A stretch of DNA of 64,000 nucleotides from an uncultured Saccharospirillaceae bacterium (GTDB taxonomy: Bacteria > Pseudomonadota > Gammaproteobacteria > Pseudomonadales > Oceanobacteraceae), in the NCBI GenBank assembly GCA_947503895.1, contig CANNFT010000002.1:310001-374000 (forward strand), read 5' to 3'. This document shows, piece by piece, positions 1-8,849 of this stretch. A model generated the notes under the pieces. The model worked only from the letters and a program-made list of their open reading frames with translations, was not told where the DNA came from and searched no databases. Each line of letters starts with the position of its first letter. Position 1 is the first letter of the stretch. The translations under genes were made by a program, and so were the position numbers.

Positions 1-451
1 TGGCCTCCAGTTCCTGAGGCGCTAACCATACATGTGGATCATGGTGATGATCTGCTTCTTGCACCAGTGCGACGTGATTGTGGCGTGAAGACAATACTTT
101 CTCCAAGTACGGCTCCAATTCAGCGCCCAACCAAATAATTAGATCGGCATTTTCCACCATCACACGGTGGCTGGGTTTCATGCTGAAATCATGAGGTGAC
201 TGATTGATCGGCACTAACGTTTTGACCGTTAGTGCTGGCCAAGCAGATTTCACCAATAGGGCGATTGGATGAATGCTGACAACCACCGTCTGCTGGCTAA
301 GGGACGGTTGCGCCTGAAGGTCTTCGCTCTGTTCGATGCTCGAAGAGGGCTGGCTGTGATCATGATCGTGTTGATGATGCGCATGATCGCCCTCGCCAAA
401 AGCCCAGCCTGCGAATAAAAACAACGTGATTAGCATTAGAGGGCGGGTCAT
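1..451 (-). CDS. znuA: Zinc ABC transporter substrate-binding protein ZnuA (partial, 3' end outside window)
   Basis: Reading the minus strand from an ATG at 451 gives an open frame that runs off the window edge (150 codons seen). It starts with a signal peptide (MTRPLMLITLFLFAGWAFG), followed directly by a His/Asp-rich stretch (about residues 21-33) and then the family core: a SIHPIALLV strand, the metal-site segment SPHDFSMKPS, WLGAELEPYLEK, and a second His cluster before DPHVWLAP. The family captures zinc in the periplasm for ZnuBC. The gene is divergent from znuCB, 117 bases away, the usual arrangement for joint Zur control, but I could not pick out a clear Zur box. A His-rich segment near the N terminus, rather than only in the central loop, is slightly unusual. 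Identification is secure; the C-terminal half is not visible. Confidence 0.9.
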   Translation of the reverse strand, partial: MTRPLMLITLFLFAGWAFGEGDHAHHQHDHDHSQPSSSIEQSEDLQAQPSLSQQTVVVSIHPIALLVKSAWPALTVKTLVPINQSPHDFSMKPSHRVMVENADLIIWLGAELEPYLEKVLSSRHNHVALVQEADHHHDPHVWLAPQELEA

Positions 452-568
452 GATCAGTAGTGCTCAAGTCAATTGGACAACTATGATACCCTAAGCGCCG
501 CTGAATTTTGACCCAAGCCAATTCAACTTCGCTCATTCATTTCATTGAGGCCTCACCATCCAACGTTT

Positions 569-1342
569 ATGAACGAATATCTGATTAAGCTCCAAGACGC
601 CACACTGGAACGACAAGGCAGAACCATCCTGAACAAGGTTAACCTTGAAGTGCGCACAGGAGAAATAATTACGTTGATTGGCCCAAACGGTGCCGGAAAA
701 AGTAGTTTGCTGAAGCTCGCTTTGGGGCTGATCACACCGACCCGTGGGCAGCGACACAGTCGCGGCGATTTACGTATTGGTTATATGCCACAACATATGA
801 GCCTGCCCGACACCTTGCCGCTGAGTTTGAAACACTTTTTACAACTGGCAAAAGGGTTTCAGCGCTCGCAATTACAGTCTGCATGTCAACGGTTAAACAT
901 CGAACACTTGCTGGACCGCCCTATGCAGCGATTGTCGGGCGGCGAACTACAGCGCGCCCTGTTAGCCAGAGCATTGCTCTCACAACCACACTTACTGGTT
1001 TTAGACGAACCCGTTCAAGGGCTCGACATTGCGGGGCAGTCCGAGCTTTATCAACTCATTGCCGACCTCAAAGATGAACTCAATTGCGGCGTACTCATGG
1101 TCAGCCATGACCTGCACTTAGTGATGTCGGCCACCGATCGAGTCGTTTGTTTAAACGGTCATATCTGCTGTGAGGGTCATCCGCAAACGGTGCAGAAAGA
1201 TCCCAGCTACCTTGAACTCTTTGGCCAATCCATGCCCGCACATTTGGTGCCTTACACGCATCATCATGACCATGTTCATACCGACGATTGTTTGCACGAC
1301 CATAGCACGCCCGAAAAACCGGCTGATCAGGAGTCCTCTTAA
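569..1342 (+). CDS. znuC: Zinc ABC transporter ATP-binding protein ZnuC
   Basis: Cytoplasmic ATPase that powers zinc import through ZnuB. Visible motifs are Walker A (GPNGAGKSS), Q-loop (YMPQHM), ABC signature (LSGGELQRALLARAL), Walker B (LLVLDEP) and the switch histidine (VSHDLH). The C-terminal tail is His-rich (HHHDHVHTDD), typical of ZnuC. The frame extends upstream to a TTG at 545, but the ATG at 569 fits the family N terminus (MNEYLIKLQD) and gives 257 residues. The stop overlaps the znuB start (TAATG), implying translational coupling. It is divergent from znuA. Confidence 0.95.
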   Translation: MNEYLIKLQDATLERQGRTILNKVNLEVRTGEIITLIGPNGAGKSSLLKLALGLITPTRGQRHSRGDLRIGYMPQHMSLPDTLPLSLKHFLQLAKGFQRSQLQSACQRLNIEHLLDRPMQRLSGGELQRALLARALLSQPHLLVLDEPVQGLDIAGQSELYQLIADLKDELNCGVLMVSHDLHLVMSATDRVVCLNGHICCEGHPQTVQKDPSYLELFGQSMPAHLVPYTHHHDHVHTDDCLHDHSTPEKPADQESS

Positions 1343-2133
1343 TGATGTGGTTATTAGATGCCTTATTGGCGGGCTGGCTACTGTCTTTAATGAGCGGACC
1401 TTTAGGCAGCTTCATCGTTTGGCGACGCATGGCCTATTTTGGTGACACCCTTGCACACTCCGCGTTGTTAGGCGTGACCTTAGGGTTGTTACTGGATATT
1501 CAGCTCAATCTTGCCATCATCCTCTGTGCTGTTTTTATTGCATTAATGCTGGCCAGCTTGCAGCGTCAGCACTTAATTCCGAGTGACACCTTATTGGGGT
1601 TGATGGCACACACTACATTAGCCGCCGGTTTGGTCACATTGAGTCTGGTCGACAACGTTCGAATTGATTTAAACGGGTACTTATTTGGTGATTTACTGGC
1701 TGTCGACCGACAAGATTTAATGGCCATGGCCATGGGAGCTGCTGCGGTGTTGTTTGTCTTAAGCCGAATCTGGCGTGGCTTGCTGGCGGCGACCGTCAGT
1801 GAGGAACTGGCGCAAGTTGAAGGCTACCCCGTCGCCCGGTTACGCTTGCTGTTTATGGTGTTGTTGGCCGTGGTGATTGCCGGTGCCATGAAGCTGGTGG
1901 GTGTATTGCTCATCACCGCCTTATTGATTATTCCTGCGGCCGCTGCGCGTCCGTTTAGCCAAGGGCCGAAACAAATGGCACTGATCGCCACCCTGATAAG
2001 CATGTTTGCCGTCGCGCTTGGCCTGTGGCTTTCTTATCATTTTGATACACCAGCAGGGCCCAGCATTGTGTTGACCAGCGCCATGGTATTTGTGGTCAGC
2101 CAATTATTAAAAGGCCGCGCGCAGCAGGCTTAA
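1342..2133 (+). CDS. znuB: Zinc ABC transporter permease ZnuB
   Basis: Inner-membrane permease of the high-affinity zinc importer, 263 residues, with about eight hydrophobic segments throughout. The N-terminal part contains SGPLGSFIVWRRMAYFGD followed by HSALLGV, the conserved opening of the ABC-3 permease family, and the central part has the AAATVS/EE and AMKLVGVLLITALLIIPAA segments. An AGGAG ribosome-binding site lies inside the end of znuC, about 8 bases before the ATG, and the start overlaps the znuC stop by one base. Length is as usual for the family. Confidence 0.95.
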   Translation: MMWLLDALLAGWLLSLMSGPLGSFIVWRRMAYFGDTLAHSALLGVTLGLLLDIQLNLAIILCAVFIALMLASLQRQHLIPSDTLLGLMAHTTLAAGLVTLSLVDNVRIDLNGYLFGDLLAVDRQDLMAMAMGAAAVLFVLSRIWRGLLAATVSEELAQVEGYPVARLRLLFMVLLAVVIAGAMKLVGVLLITALLIIPAAAARPFSQGPKQMALIATLISMFAVALGLWLSYHFDTPAGPSIVLTSAMVFVVSQLLKGRAQQA

Positions 2134-2245
2134 TGGTTTTGGTTTTTCTGAATATTCAATCGAATCGTGTGGGGAGCCATCCCCACCAAGACAGATACAA
2201 TCTACAAAACGCATGATGAAAACTGAAATGTGAAAAGAACAATAC

Positions 2246-2408
2246 GTAGGGTGCCCGGAGCGCAGCGACTCGCACCTTGGGTTCCCGGTTATCATAAGCT
2301 TTGGCAGTTTTCCCTTTACTCATTTTACGCTTGCGAATGTAATGTCCATATAGTTTGGTGACGATTAATACGCTCATGGTGCGAGTCGCTGCGCTCCGGG
2401 CACCCTAC
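2246..2408. repeat. Perfect 31-base inverted repeat (REP/BIME-like) next to the RAYT gene
   Basis: Bases 2246-2276 and 2378-2408 are exact reverse complements over 31 bases (core GCCCGGAGCGCAGCGACTCG), separated by 101 bases that include a second, unrelated AT-rich stretch. GC-rich imperfect palindromes of this kind beside a REP-associated tyrosine transposase are the expected substrate (REP/BIME) of that enzyme. The right arm contains the transposase stop codon (2405-2407). The arms are seen directly; the substrate relationship is inference from the family. Confidence 0.8.
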
Positions 2409-2938
2409 TTGTCATATTTATTCATTTCTTCTTTTTGATGGCTGCACCAGTCCATTGGGTAGATTCCTTTCTTAACAAACCGATGATATGTTGAATAAGG
2501 CCAATCTTTAACGTTCGATACGTAACCATGCTTCACTGGATTATTGTGAATATAATTAACGTGGTTCCAGTAGTCCTGTTCATCACGTATTAAATGCTCC
2601 CAAAACCGACGCTGCCAAATACCCCGTTCAAGGCGCTGTTTACGTTTGTCTGGGATAAATTCAGTCTTAGGAAGACTGGAGGAAAAATAGCGTTTAATTA
2701 AACGCCACCGAATTGAAAAGTCACTGTCATGTTGCGGCATTTCCCATATACAGTGCATATGATCATTTAACACTATCCACGCATGAATTTTAAATGGATG
2801 GGAACCTTGAACCCTCGCAATGGCAGCGTATAGCTCATCAATGTACCGCACCAATAAGTCATTATCAGAACGGTGTTGCAAATTTACCGTAAAAAAATAC
2901 AACCCGCCTTGTTCATAAAACCGTTTGTAAATGGGCAT
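2405..2938 (-). CDS. REP-associated tyrosine transposase (RAYT, Y1_Tnp / IS200-like)
   Basis: A 177-residue single-strand DNA transposase of the Y1/HUH type. Visible are the N-terminal FYEQGGLYFFTVNLQHR strand, the metal-binding LNDHMHCIW segment (RAYT form of the HUH motif), and the C-terminal IWQRRFWEHLIRDEQDY and YIHNNPVKHGYV segments that are diagnostic for RAYTs. The frame extends 31 codons upstream to 3031, but that extension is repeat sequence also found near 2185-2235. The ATG at 2938 has a GAGGTG ribosome-binding site 6-8 bases upstream, so I chose it. Both ends touch repeats, and the stop lies within the REP-like arm. RAYTs are usually domesticated, single-copy genes that spread REP sequences. 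Confidence 0.9.
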   Translation of the reverse strand: MPIYKRFYEQGGLYFFTVNLQHRSDNDLLVRYIDELYAAIARVQGSHPFKIHAWIVLNDHMHCIWEMPQHDSDFSIRWRLIKRYFSSSLPKTEFIPDKRKQRLERGIWQRRFWEHLIRDEQDYWNHVNYIHNNPVKHGYVSNVKDWPYSTYHRFVKKGIYPMDWCSHQKEEMNKYDK

Positions 2939-2959
2939 CCTTGCACCTCGTCCATCAAA

Positions 2960-3120
2960 GCCAACGAGCGTATACAACCACCAAAATAGATACAACGTGA
3001 AAAGTGCATGATGAAAACCGATAAACCACAATTCGGTTCACATTTTTATGGACGCTTAATAGTTGTTTTCGAAAATAGAATTGAGAAGGTGGGGAACCAC
3101 CGGAGCCACCCCCACAAAAG
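2960..3120. repeat. REP-like/direct repeat unit upstream of the RAYT gene
   Basis: The stretch around 2977-3030 (ccaccaaaatagatacaa then gtgcatgatgaaaac) repeats, with mismatches, bases about 2182-2232 (ccaccaagacagatacaa then cgcatgatgaaaac). Small GTGGGG...CCCCAC-type hairpins occur at 2171-2188 and 3090-3117. The RAYT gene is therefore bracketed by related short units on both sides. Similarity was judged by eye; exact unit borders are uncertain. Confidence 0.55.
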
Positions 3121-3141
3121 AAAACAGTAAGCTTAACGTGG

Positions 3142-3750
3142 TTACATCAGCGCTTTCAATGCATTCGCAATCACATCAGGCTTATGAGGCGGCGGGAAAA
3201 AACCCACGTACTGCCCGTCAGGATTCACCAGCACCAGCTGACTAGAGTGATCCATTAAATAGCTTTCACCTTCGCCATTTTTCTCAAAAAATATGTGCAT
3301 TTGTGCCGCGAGGTTTTCCAGCATGTTGACGTCGCCGCTCCACGCCTGAAACTTGGGATTAAAATATTGAATGTAATTATTTAACTGCTCAGGGTTATCC
3401 CGTTCAGGGTCCACTGATACCAGCACCACCTGCAAACGTTCATCTTTGACACGGCTCGCCACTTTGTTGACCTCGCCTAAAGTCGTCGGACAAACATCAG
3501 GGCAATAGGTATAACCAAAAAAGACCAGACTCCATTTATCACTAAAGGATTTTTCAGTGATCGTTTCACCCAGCTGGTTGTAGAGCGAAAACGTTTGCAA
3601 GGTTGAAGGACGAGGTAAAGGTTGATAGCCGTCAGGAGTGGAAGCACTGCAACCCACCAACATACAGACGAGAACAATCAAACCCATCCCGTTTCGCATC
3701 CATTGACTCACTGGGGAAAACAAGCTGCTCGTCACCGATTGATCTTTCAT
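3142..3750 (-). CDS. SCO1/SenC family copper chaperone / thioredoxin-like lipoprotein
   Basis: A 202-residue membrane-anchored protein of the SCO family, which delivers copper to, or keeps reduced, the CuA site of cytochrome oxidase in the periplasm. The metal/redox motif CPDVC is at residues 83-87 after FFGYTY, and the conserved distal histidine is in LMDHSSQ (about H168). The N terminus has a hydrophobic segment ending in a lipobox-like LVGC (C34), so it is probably a lipoprotein. An AAAGGA ribosome-binding site supports the ATG at 3750. No oxidase genes are adjacent, so the partner is elsewhere. Confident at family level. Confidence 0.9.
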   Translation of the reverse strand: MKDQSVTSSLFSPVSQWMRNGMGLIVLVCMLVGCSASTPDGYQPLPRPSTLQTFSLYNQLGETITEKSFSDKWSLVFFGYTYCPDVCPTTLGEVNKVASRVKDERLQVVLVSVDPERDNPEQLNNYIQYFNPKFQAWSGDVNMLENLAAQMHIFFEKNGEGESYLMDHSSQLVLVNPDGQYVGFFPPPHKPDVIANALKALM

Positions 3751-3960
3751 TGTGATTGTCCTTTACGTCTTCACTTTACGTGTTAAACAACGAAACGCCA
3801 TGTGCTCGTCGCGACCGCATTAAGAATTTCTGTAACCGTGCGCCATTCTGCACTGAGTTATGGGAGAATGTCATCCCAATCACCCGCCACTGGGACGCTG
3901 CAACCGATTGTGATCGGTCGACCCGCTCAGGCATTGACCCATTAAAGGTACTGAAATTCC

Positions 3961-5262
3961 ATGCATAAGCCCATTTGGAAACTGGCCTGGCCGATTATGT
4001 TGTCCAATATTTCGGTGCCATTATTGGGTTTAGTCGACACCGCCATACTGGGGCATTTAGACGACCACAGCCACCTCGCCGCCGTGGCGATGGGTGCCAG
4101 CCTGCTGACCTTTGTGTTATGGAGTTTTGGTTTTTTACGCATGGGCACCACGGCACTCATTGCACACTCTTCTGGGCAATATGAGTCTCAGCCTACGGCC
4201 CTGCAATATCAATTGAGTGGCCTTACGCATTCTGCACTCGGTTTAGCAGCCTGCTTAGGTGCCATTATTTATCTATGCAGCCAACCGCTCGTGGCTTGGG
4301 CAGTTGAGATGGTCGCCGCAGTGGACAGTGTCACGCCGTTAGCGCAAACCTTTCTTGAAATTCGGTTTTTTGCCGCCCCAGCCACCCTCATGAATTACGT
4401 TTTACTCGGCTACTTTATCGGGCTGGGGCAAACCAAGGTCCCCCTGTATCTATTGGTCAGCAGTAATCTTGCGAATGCGATTCTTGATTACATCATGGTC
4501 TATCATTTTGACCTTGGCAGTGCTGGCGTTGCCTACGCTACCAATATCGTTGAATACAGCCAATTGCTCGTGGCGCTTATTATAGTGCGTCCCTATCTCG
4601 CCATCCGCATTCCTTTGTCAGACTTAAAAAAGCATTGGCCAAAACTGTTTCGATTGAATGCGGATTTATTTCTACGCACCTTTTTACTGCTACTGACATT
4701 CGCATTTTTTATGACACAAGGGGCGCGACACAGTGCGGCGCTTTTAGCAGCAAATAGTATTTTATTAAATTTATTGATGTTTATTTCCAATGCATTGGAC
4801 GGCTTTGCCGTAGCCGCCGAGTCTTTGGTCGGCAAAGCATTTGGACAAAAAGATCGCGCTAAAATTTGGCAAGTTGTCAAAGTCAGTGGGCTATGGTCCG
4901 CAGGCACCGCCGTCCTATTTAGCCTTGTTTTGCTGTTGTTCCACGATGGCATTTTGCACCTGCTGACGTCACAAGAGGACGTGCTCACATTGTTGGCCGA
5001 ATTAGAGTGGTGGTTAATTGCATTGCCTTTGGTGGGTTTTGCCAGCTATTGGTTAGACGGCATATTCATCGGTTTAGGAAATGGGCGCGCCATGCGCAAC
5101 AGCCTGATCGTGGCGACGTTTTTCTGCTTCTTACCACTATGGTGGGGATTTCAAAGTTGGTCCTATCATGGGCTTTGGCTCGCCTTGTATGGTTTTTTAT
5201 GCATGCGCGCCATTTGGCTACTGTTCAAATTAAAATCAGCACTCCATAACGTGGTTCATTGA
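3961..5262 (+). CDS. MATE family efflux transporter (DinF-like)
   Basis: A 433-residue integral membrane protein with about twelve hydrophobic segments, made of two halves as in the multidrug and toxic compound extrusion family. The start resembles DinF-type members: IWKLAWPIMLSNISVPLLGLVDTAILGHL is the typical first helix region with the conserved D in LVDTA, and the second half has NALDGFAVAAESLVGKAFG. It probably exports organic cations by Na+ or H+ antiport; the substrate cannot be told from sequence. The ribosome-binding site is weak (AAAGG about 14 bases upstream). It stands alone between the divergent SCO1-type gene and a hypothetical gene. Confidence 0.9.
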   Translation: MHKPIWKLAWPIMLSNISVPLLGLVDTAILGHLDDHSHLAAVAMGASLLTFVLWSFGFLRMGTTALIAHSSGQYESQPTALQYQLSGLTHSALGLAACLGAIIYLCSQPLVAWAVEMVAAVDSVTPLAQTFLEIRFFAAPATLMNYVLLGYFIGLGQTKVPLYLLVSSNLANAILDYIMVYHFDLGSAGVAYATNIVEYSQLLVALIIVRPYLAIRIPLSDLKKHWPKLFRLNADLFLRTFLLLLTFAFFMTQGARHSAALLAANSILLNLLMFISNALDGFAVAAESLVGKAFGQKDRAKIWQVVKVSGLWSAGTAVLFSLVLLLFHDGILHLLTSQEDVLTLLAELEWWLIALPLVGFASYWLDGIFIGLGNGRAMRNSLIVATFFCFLPLWWGFQSWSYHGLWLALYGFLCMRAIWLLFKLKSALHNVVH

Positions 5263-5656
5263 AAGAACTAATTGTCATATTCCGAATATTTTTTGGCGAT
5301 TTTTATAGCCTCTACTAGCATTAATGGCGTGTGGTATGGGCTAGAAATGAAATCGCATGAACACTTTTTTTTTAGTTTAAATCCATCTAAAAACGCGTCA
5401 ATTGAGCGTTGAGATAACGCCATACAATTCGGTAATTTAAATCATCCAATCCGGATTAATTGGATAAAGATGACTTACCTCAAGGTAAGCGAAAAATTAA
5501 AAAAATATTCTACGACTGGGTGACGTTTGTGCAAAATAACATGACTTAAATTGCCTATCGTACCCGAGCGTTCACCGTCAAATTGTTACCCATAATAACG
5601 ATAAAGCTGCTGTTCATTGGCCCAATATGTTCAATGATATCTCAAGGAGAACACCC
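5263..5656. other. Intergenic region, AT-rich, no gene seen
   Basis: About 390 bases between the MATE gene and the next gene. I see no convincing coding frame. A short perfect stem (CTTACC, loop tcaa, GGTAAG) lies near 5473-5488, and the last part must carry the promoter of the downstream gene. No RNA gene recognised. Confidence 0.4.
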
Positions 5657-6289
5657 ATGAGTGCAGGTTCTTTGCGCTACATAATTCGAAATGCTTTCTT
5701 ACACGAAAAAACCACTCAGGAGATGGCTCGTCAACTTAATGCTCAATTATCGCAAGTACCCGATGGCCTGGCGATTAACGGCAGCGAGGCGCTCGTCAAT
5801 TTTGCGATGGAATACATCCATCAAGTCCCCACCGTTTTAGAATCGTTAAAAGACGCGGCGCAACGCGGCGGCATTCGCAAACACGTCACGCCGTTTTTAA
5901 ACACGGCTGAAAATTACTTTTTAAACCCGCCGCCATTGCCTGATGAGCACACCGGTTTGATGGCACTCATGGACGAGGCTTATTTAGCCCATCGTTTATT
6001 TGAAGAAGTGAATGATCGCTACATTGCAAAAGTCGGACGTCCGTTGATTCCTTGGGACATGACACTGGCCAACGTTGTGGCCTATCAGTTGATCGGTGAA
6101 GAGCTGGCCAATCAACTGGATCAAACAGTGCAACAAACCGTGGAGCAAATGATGGACAAAGAAAGCAGTTACGACAGCCCTCGTTTCCAAGCTTATGTAC
6201 AAGAACGCCACGGCGGTGCAACACCGATTTTGCAAGAATGGCCCTGCTTGTCACAAGCAATGGGGATTGACTGGGGTTTTGCGATGTAA
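5657..6289 (+). CDS. Conserved-type hypothetical protein, unknown function
   Basis: A 210-residue soluble protein without signal peptide or membrane segment. The ATG at 5657 is chosen over the upstream ATG at 5627 because an AAGGAG ribosome-binding site lies 8 bases before it. The sequence is mostly helical in appearance, with a proline-rich link (NPPPLPDEH) in the middle and segments ALMDEAYLAHRLFEEVNDRY and PLIPWDMTLANVVAYQLIGEE. I do not recognise a catalytic motif or family. It is a monocistronic-looking gene with ordinary codon use. Confidence 0.75.
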   Translation: MSAGSLRYIIRNAFLHEKTTQEMARQLNAQLSQVPDGLAINGSEALVNFAMEYIHQVPTVLESLKDAAQRGGIRKHVTPFLNTAENYFLNPPPLPDEHTGLMALMDEAYLAHRLFEEVNDRYIAKVGRPLIPWDMTLANVVAYQLIGEELANQLDQTVQQTVEQMMDKESSYDSPRFQAYVQERHGGATPILQEWPCLSQAMGIDWGFAM

Positions 6290-6320
6290 AGACACCGGTG
6301 CACCGCCAGCTTTTCTAGCC

Positions 6321-7196
6321 TTAATCCTGCTGTTTGATTCGCCAATAACTAGCTAATCGCGGAAGACCCGAATCGGTCAAACCGCGATATCGATAACTAA
6401 TTTGGGAACCAATAGCAGGAGGATGTCGGCGCTCTTCAACGGTAAAACCTGTTCCAACATGAAATCGCTTACCCGCATCATTTTCTAAAATTAACGACCC
6501 CATTAACCCTTGGTATTTTCCACTTCCCGGTTTATACCCAACCACCGTCGCTTCGGCATCGAATATCGGTTTAAGTTTTTGCAAATGCCCACTGCGGCCA
6601 GATTCGTAAGGCGACGCTAAGGTTCGCAACATGACACCCTCGCCACTTTTCGCTGTGATATCCATTAAGCGCGCTTGAATCTGTGCATGGCCTTTCACCA
6701 ACTCCTGCTGAACGGCTTTTAGGTAAAGCGAAGGGGAGTGCGCAACGTGCTTCAATAATTGCTGGTATCGATGCTCAAATGCACCCGGCTCCATCGGCAA
6801 GTCAAACGCATAAAAACGCACCTCAGACCAGGCAGATTCATCCGGCACCTGATCCATCACAACACGCATCAGCTTTTGAAAGGCACCCCGTCCTAGCCAG
6901 AGTTCGCCGTCTAACGGAACCGCTGGGAATTGCTCGGTAAACCAGCTGGGCGCATGAATGGGTCGACCACTTCGAGTGTGCAATTGCTGTCCATTCCACA
7001 GAGCACGTATGCCATCCAGTTTTTCACTCAGCCAAAATGATCCATCAGTGGATTGGTTTTCTTTAGCCAACATAAGCCCAGAAGCCGTCGGGAGCGTCTT
7101 TGGGGATACGGCTTGAGCGGCAGCATGTGCCACCACAATGGGCAGGGGTAAACTTAAGCAGGCCGTTATGACAGCCATGGGAGATAAAGCGTGCAT
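6321..7196 (-). CDS. Exported ATP-dependent DNA ligase (LigE-type, minimal)
   Basis: A 291-residue minimal ATP-dependent DNA ligase that would seal nicks with an AMP-lysine intermediate. Motif I is EKLDGIRA (active lysine about K59), motif III is DGELWLG, motif IV EGVMLR and motif V LQKLKP, followed by an OB-like domain (GSLILENDAGKRFHVGTGF). The N terminus is a signal peptide (MAVITACLSLPLPIVVAHAAA), placing it in the periplasm, as described for Lig E proteins of gamma- and betaproteobacteria. The frame runs back to 7415, but the ATG at 7196 has an AAAGGA site and begins the signal peptide. Periplasmic role, perhaps in DNA uptake or extracellular DNA repair, is inference. Confidence 0.88.
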   Translation of the reverse strand: MHALSPMAVITACLSLPLPIVVAHAAAQAVSPKTLPTASGLMLAKENQSTDGSFWLSEKLDGIRALWNGQQLHTRSGRPIHAPSWFTEQFPAVPLDGELWLGRGAFQKLMRVVMDQVPDESAWSEVRFYAFDLPMEPGAFEHRYQQLLKHVAHSPSLYLKAVQQELVKGHAQIQARLMDITAKSGEGVMLRTLASPYESGRSGHLQKLKPIFDAEATVVGYKPGSGKYQGLMGSLILENDAGKRFHVGTGFTVEERRHPPAIGSQISYRYRGLTDSGLPRLASYWRIKQQD

Positions 7197-7356
7197 CGCT
7201 ATTCCTTTTGCGTGATGTCGTCCATTGGGTGCGCATTTGAAAACATGGCCATCTGGCCGGCGCAGTGATCCGCTATTATGGCTGCACACGACAGACATTA
7301 AATCCGCCGATTGGCTTAATTTCAGCCATACTGTACGGATATCGAAAACCTCTACG

Positions 7357-8157
7357 ATGGATGTGGTGAGTATGCTGCCACTGCGCCAATACCCACTGTT
7401 TGCAAGCCTCTGCATAATGCTGTTCAGCGCTACATTCGGTTCTGCGTCGGCCGACTCATGCGTACTTCGCTCAGTTTGGGAACCGTTTGAACCTTACCAA
7501 TTCGAGAATGCCTACAAAGACATTTCCGGCCTCGACATCGACCTGCTGAAGGCGGTGGCCACAGAGGCGGGGTGCACATTAAAGCTCCGTCAATTGCCGT
7601 GGAAACGTGCGCTGCAATTAATCAAAGAGGGGCATATTGACGTCGCGAGTGGAGCTTCTCAAACGGCGGAAAGAGAACAGTTTGCTCGTTTCTCAGTGCC
7701 TTATCGAAGAGAGACCATGTTGCTCTACACCTTGGCAAAGCGCAGCCAGACAATGAATATCAAGTCATTACAGGCCTTATCGGAAAGTGTGTATTCGATT
7801 GGCGTGACCTTGGGCTACACCTACGGCAATGAGTTCGATGAAATGCGCAAGCAAGGCGCATTTGTCGGTCGCTTATCTGAAATGACATCCGATAAACAAA
7901 ACCTGCGCAGGCTGAGCCTCGGTAGAGTGGATCTGGTGCTGGTCGAGCAATTTGTGGGGCATCAGATTGTGCAAAACGAATCGCTCGGAGACACGCTTAA
8001 GCCCCTGCCATTGCTCATTCCCACTGGCAGTATCCACTTTATATTTTCTAAAAAATCGGTCAGTCAGGAACGAGTTCAAGCCTTTGATGAGGCGCTGAAA
8101 CGCATTATCAATAACGGCACCTATAACGCGATCCTTAAGCACTACCTTCGCCCATAA
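7357..8157 (+). CDS. Extracellular solute-binding protein, family 3 (polar amino acid type)
   Basis: A roughly 266-residue periplasmic protein of the SBP_bac_3 fold: signal peptide ending at FGSASA, then SVWEPFEPYQFE, the GLDIDLLKAVATEAG motif and IDVASGASQTAEREQFARFSVPYRR, all characteristic. The family usually binds amino acids for ABC importers or forms sensor domains, but no permease or ATPase is adjacent, so it may be an orphan binding protein. The frame extends to 7225; the ATG at 7357 (or 7372) is the sensible start because the signal peptide begins there. It is divergent from the ligase gene, sharing a 160-base promoter region. Confidence 0.82.
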   Translation: MDVVSMLPLRQYPLFASLCIMLFSATFGSASADSCVLRSVWEPFEPYQFENAYKDISGLDIDLLKAVATEAGCTLKLRQLPWKRALQLIKEGHIDVASGASQTAEREQFARFSVPYRRETMLLYTLAKRSQTMNIKSLQALSESVYSIGVTLGYTYGNEFDEMRKQGAFVGRLSEMTSDKQNLRRLSLGRVDLVLVEQFVGHQIVQNESLGDTLKPLPLLIPTGSIHFIFSKKSVSQERVQAFDEALKRIINNGTYNAILKHYLRP

Positions 8158-8169
8158 TGGGCGAGAGCA

Positions 8170-8778
8170 TTAACCCGTGGAAGTTTGAGAAAAACCCTCT
8201 GCTATGTGTTCGTTCTTGAGCTTCACATAGTTACCCGCGGTATAAGCGAAATACGACCGTTCCTTGTCCGTTAAAGGGCGAATTTGTTTCGCTGGACGCC
8301 CAACGTATAGATATCCACTGGCGAGCGTTTTGCCTGGTGGCACCAGACTACCAGCGCCTAGCACCACTTGATCTTCAATCACAGCACCGTCCATGACCAT
8401 CGATTGCATACCAATCAAAATTTGGTTGCCCAAGGTACAACCGTGTAATACCGCGGCATGGCCAATCGTCACTTCGTCTCCGATAATCAGCGGGTAGCCA
8501 TCCGGGTTGTAGTCGCTGGCATGCGTGATGTGCAGCACACAGTTATCTTGCACACTGGTACGGCTACCAATGCGGATACGGTGCATATCGCCCCGTATGA
8601 CCACATGGGGCCACACAGAACTGTCATCGCCTACCACCACATCGCCAATGATGACGGCGGTGTGGTCCACTAGCACGTCCGCCCCTAAGGCCGGAGTCAT
8701 ACCTTTAAAAGTTCGTATGCCATTGGCAGTCAGGGGAGGCGTCACCGATTGGTCCTTCGGTTTGATTTCTGAGTTCAT
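8170..8778 (-). CDS. Gamma-class carbonic anhydrase family protein (left-handed beta-helix)
   Basis: About 202 residues of hexapeptide repeats ([LIV]G-x-x motifs such as VIIGDVVVGDDSSVWPHVVIRGD). Likely zinc ligands are visible as the histidine in NCVLHITHA and the HxxxxH pair in TIGHAAVLHG, matching the YrdA/CaiE-type gamma-carbonic anhydrase family. The start at 8778 is preceded by a CAGGAA site; the longer frame to 8838 has no support. It is divergent from prlC 71 bases away, as in Pseudomonas where a homologue also sits beside prlC. Catalytic activity in this subfamily is often unproven. Confidence 0.88.
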   Translation of the reverse strand: MNSEIKPKDQSVTPPLTANGIRTFKGMTPALGADVLVDHTAVIIGDVVVGDDSSVWPHVVIRGDMHRIRIGSRTSVQDNCVLHITHASDYNPDGYPLIIGDEVTIGHAAVLHGCTLGNQILIGMQSMVMDGAVIEDQVVLGAGSLVPPGKTLASGYLYVGRPAKQIRPLTDKERSYFAYTAGNYVKLKNEHIAEGFSQTSTG

Positions 8779-8849
8779 GGTTGAATTCCTGCTGAAAGCC
8801 CAAATTATCGCTAGTCTACAAGAAATGCGTCGCATCAAGGTCTGCTTTT

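Noticed and set aside
452..568. A Zur operator between znuA and znuC
   Set aside because: Expected from the genes, but no convincing palindrome of the Zur type could be read.
2107..2377. Minus-strand short frames in the REP region
   Set aside because: They are translations of repeat DNA; the SWWG/FHHAF piece recurs in the non-coding extension of the RAYT frame.
3756..3968. A 70-codon frame between the SCO1-type and MATE genes
   Set aside because: It lies in the divergent promoter region and overlaps the MATE start; sequence not protein-like.
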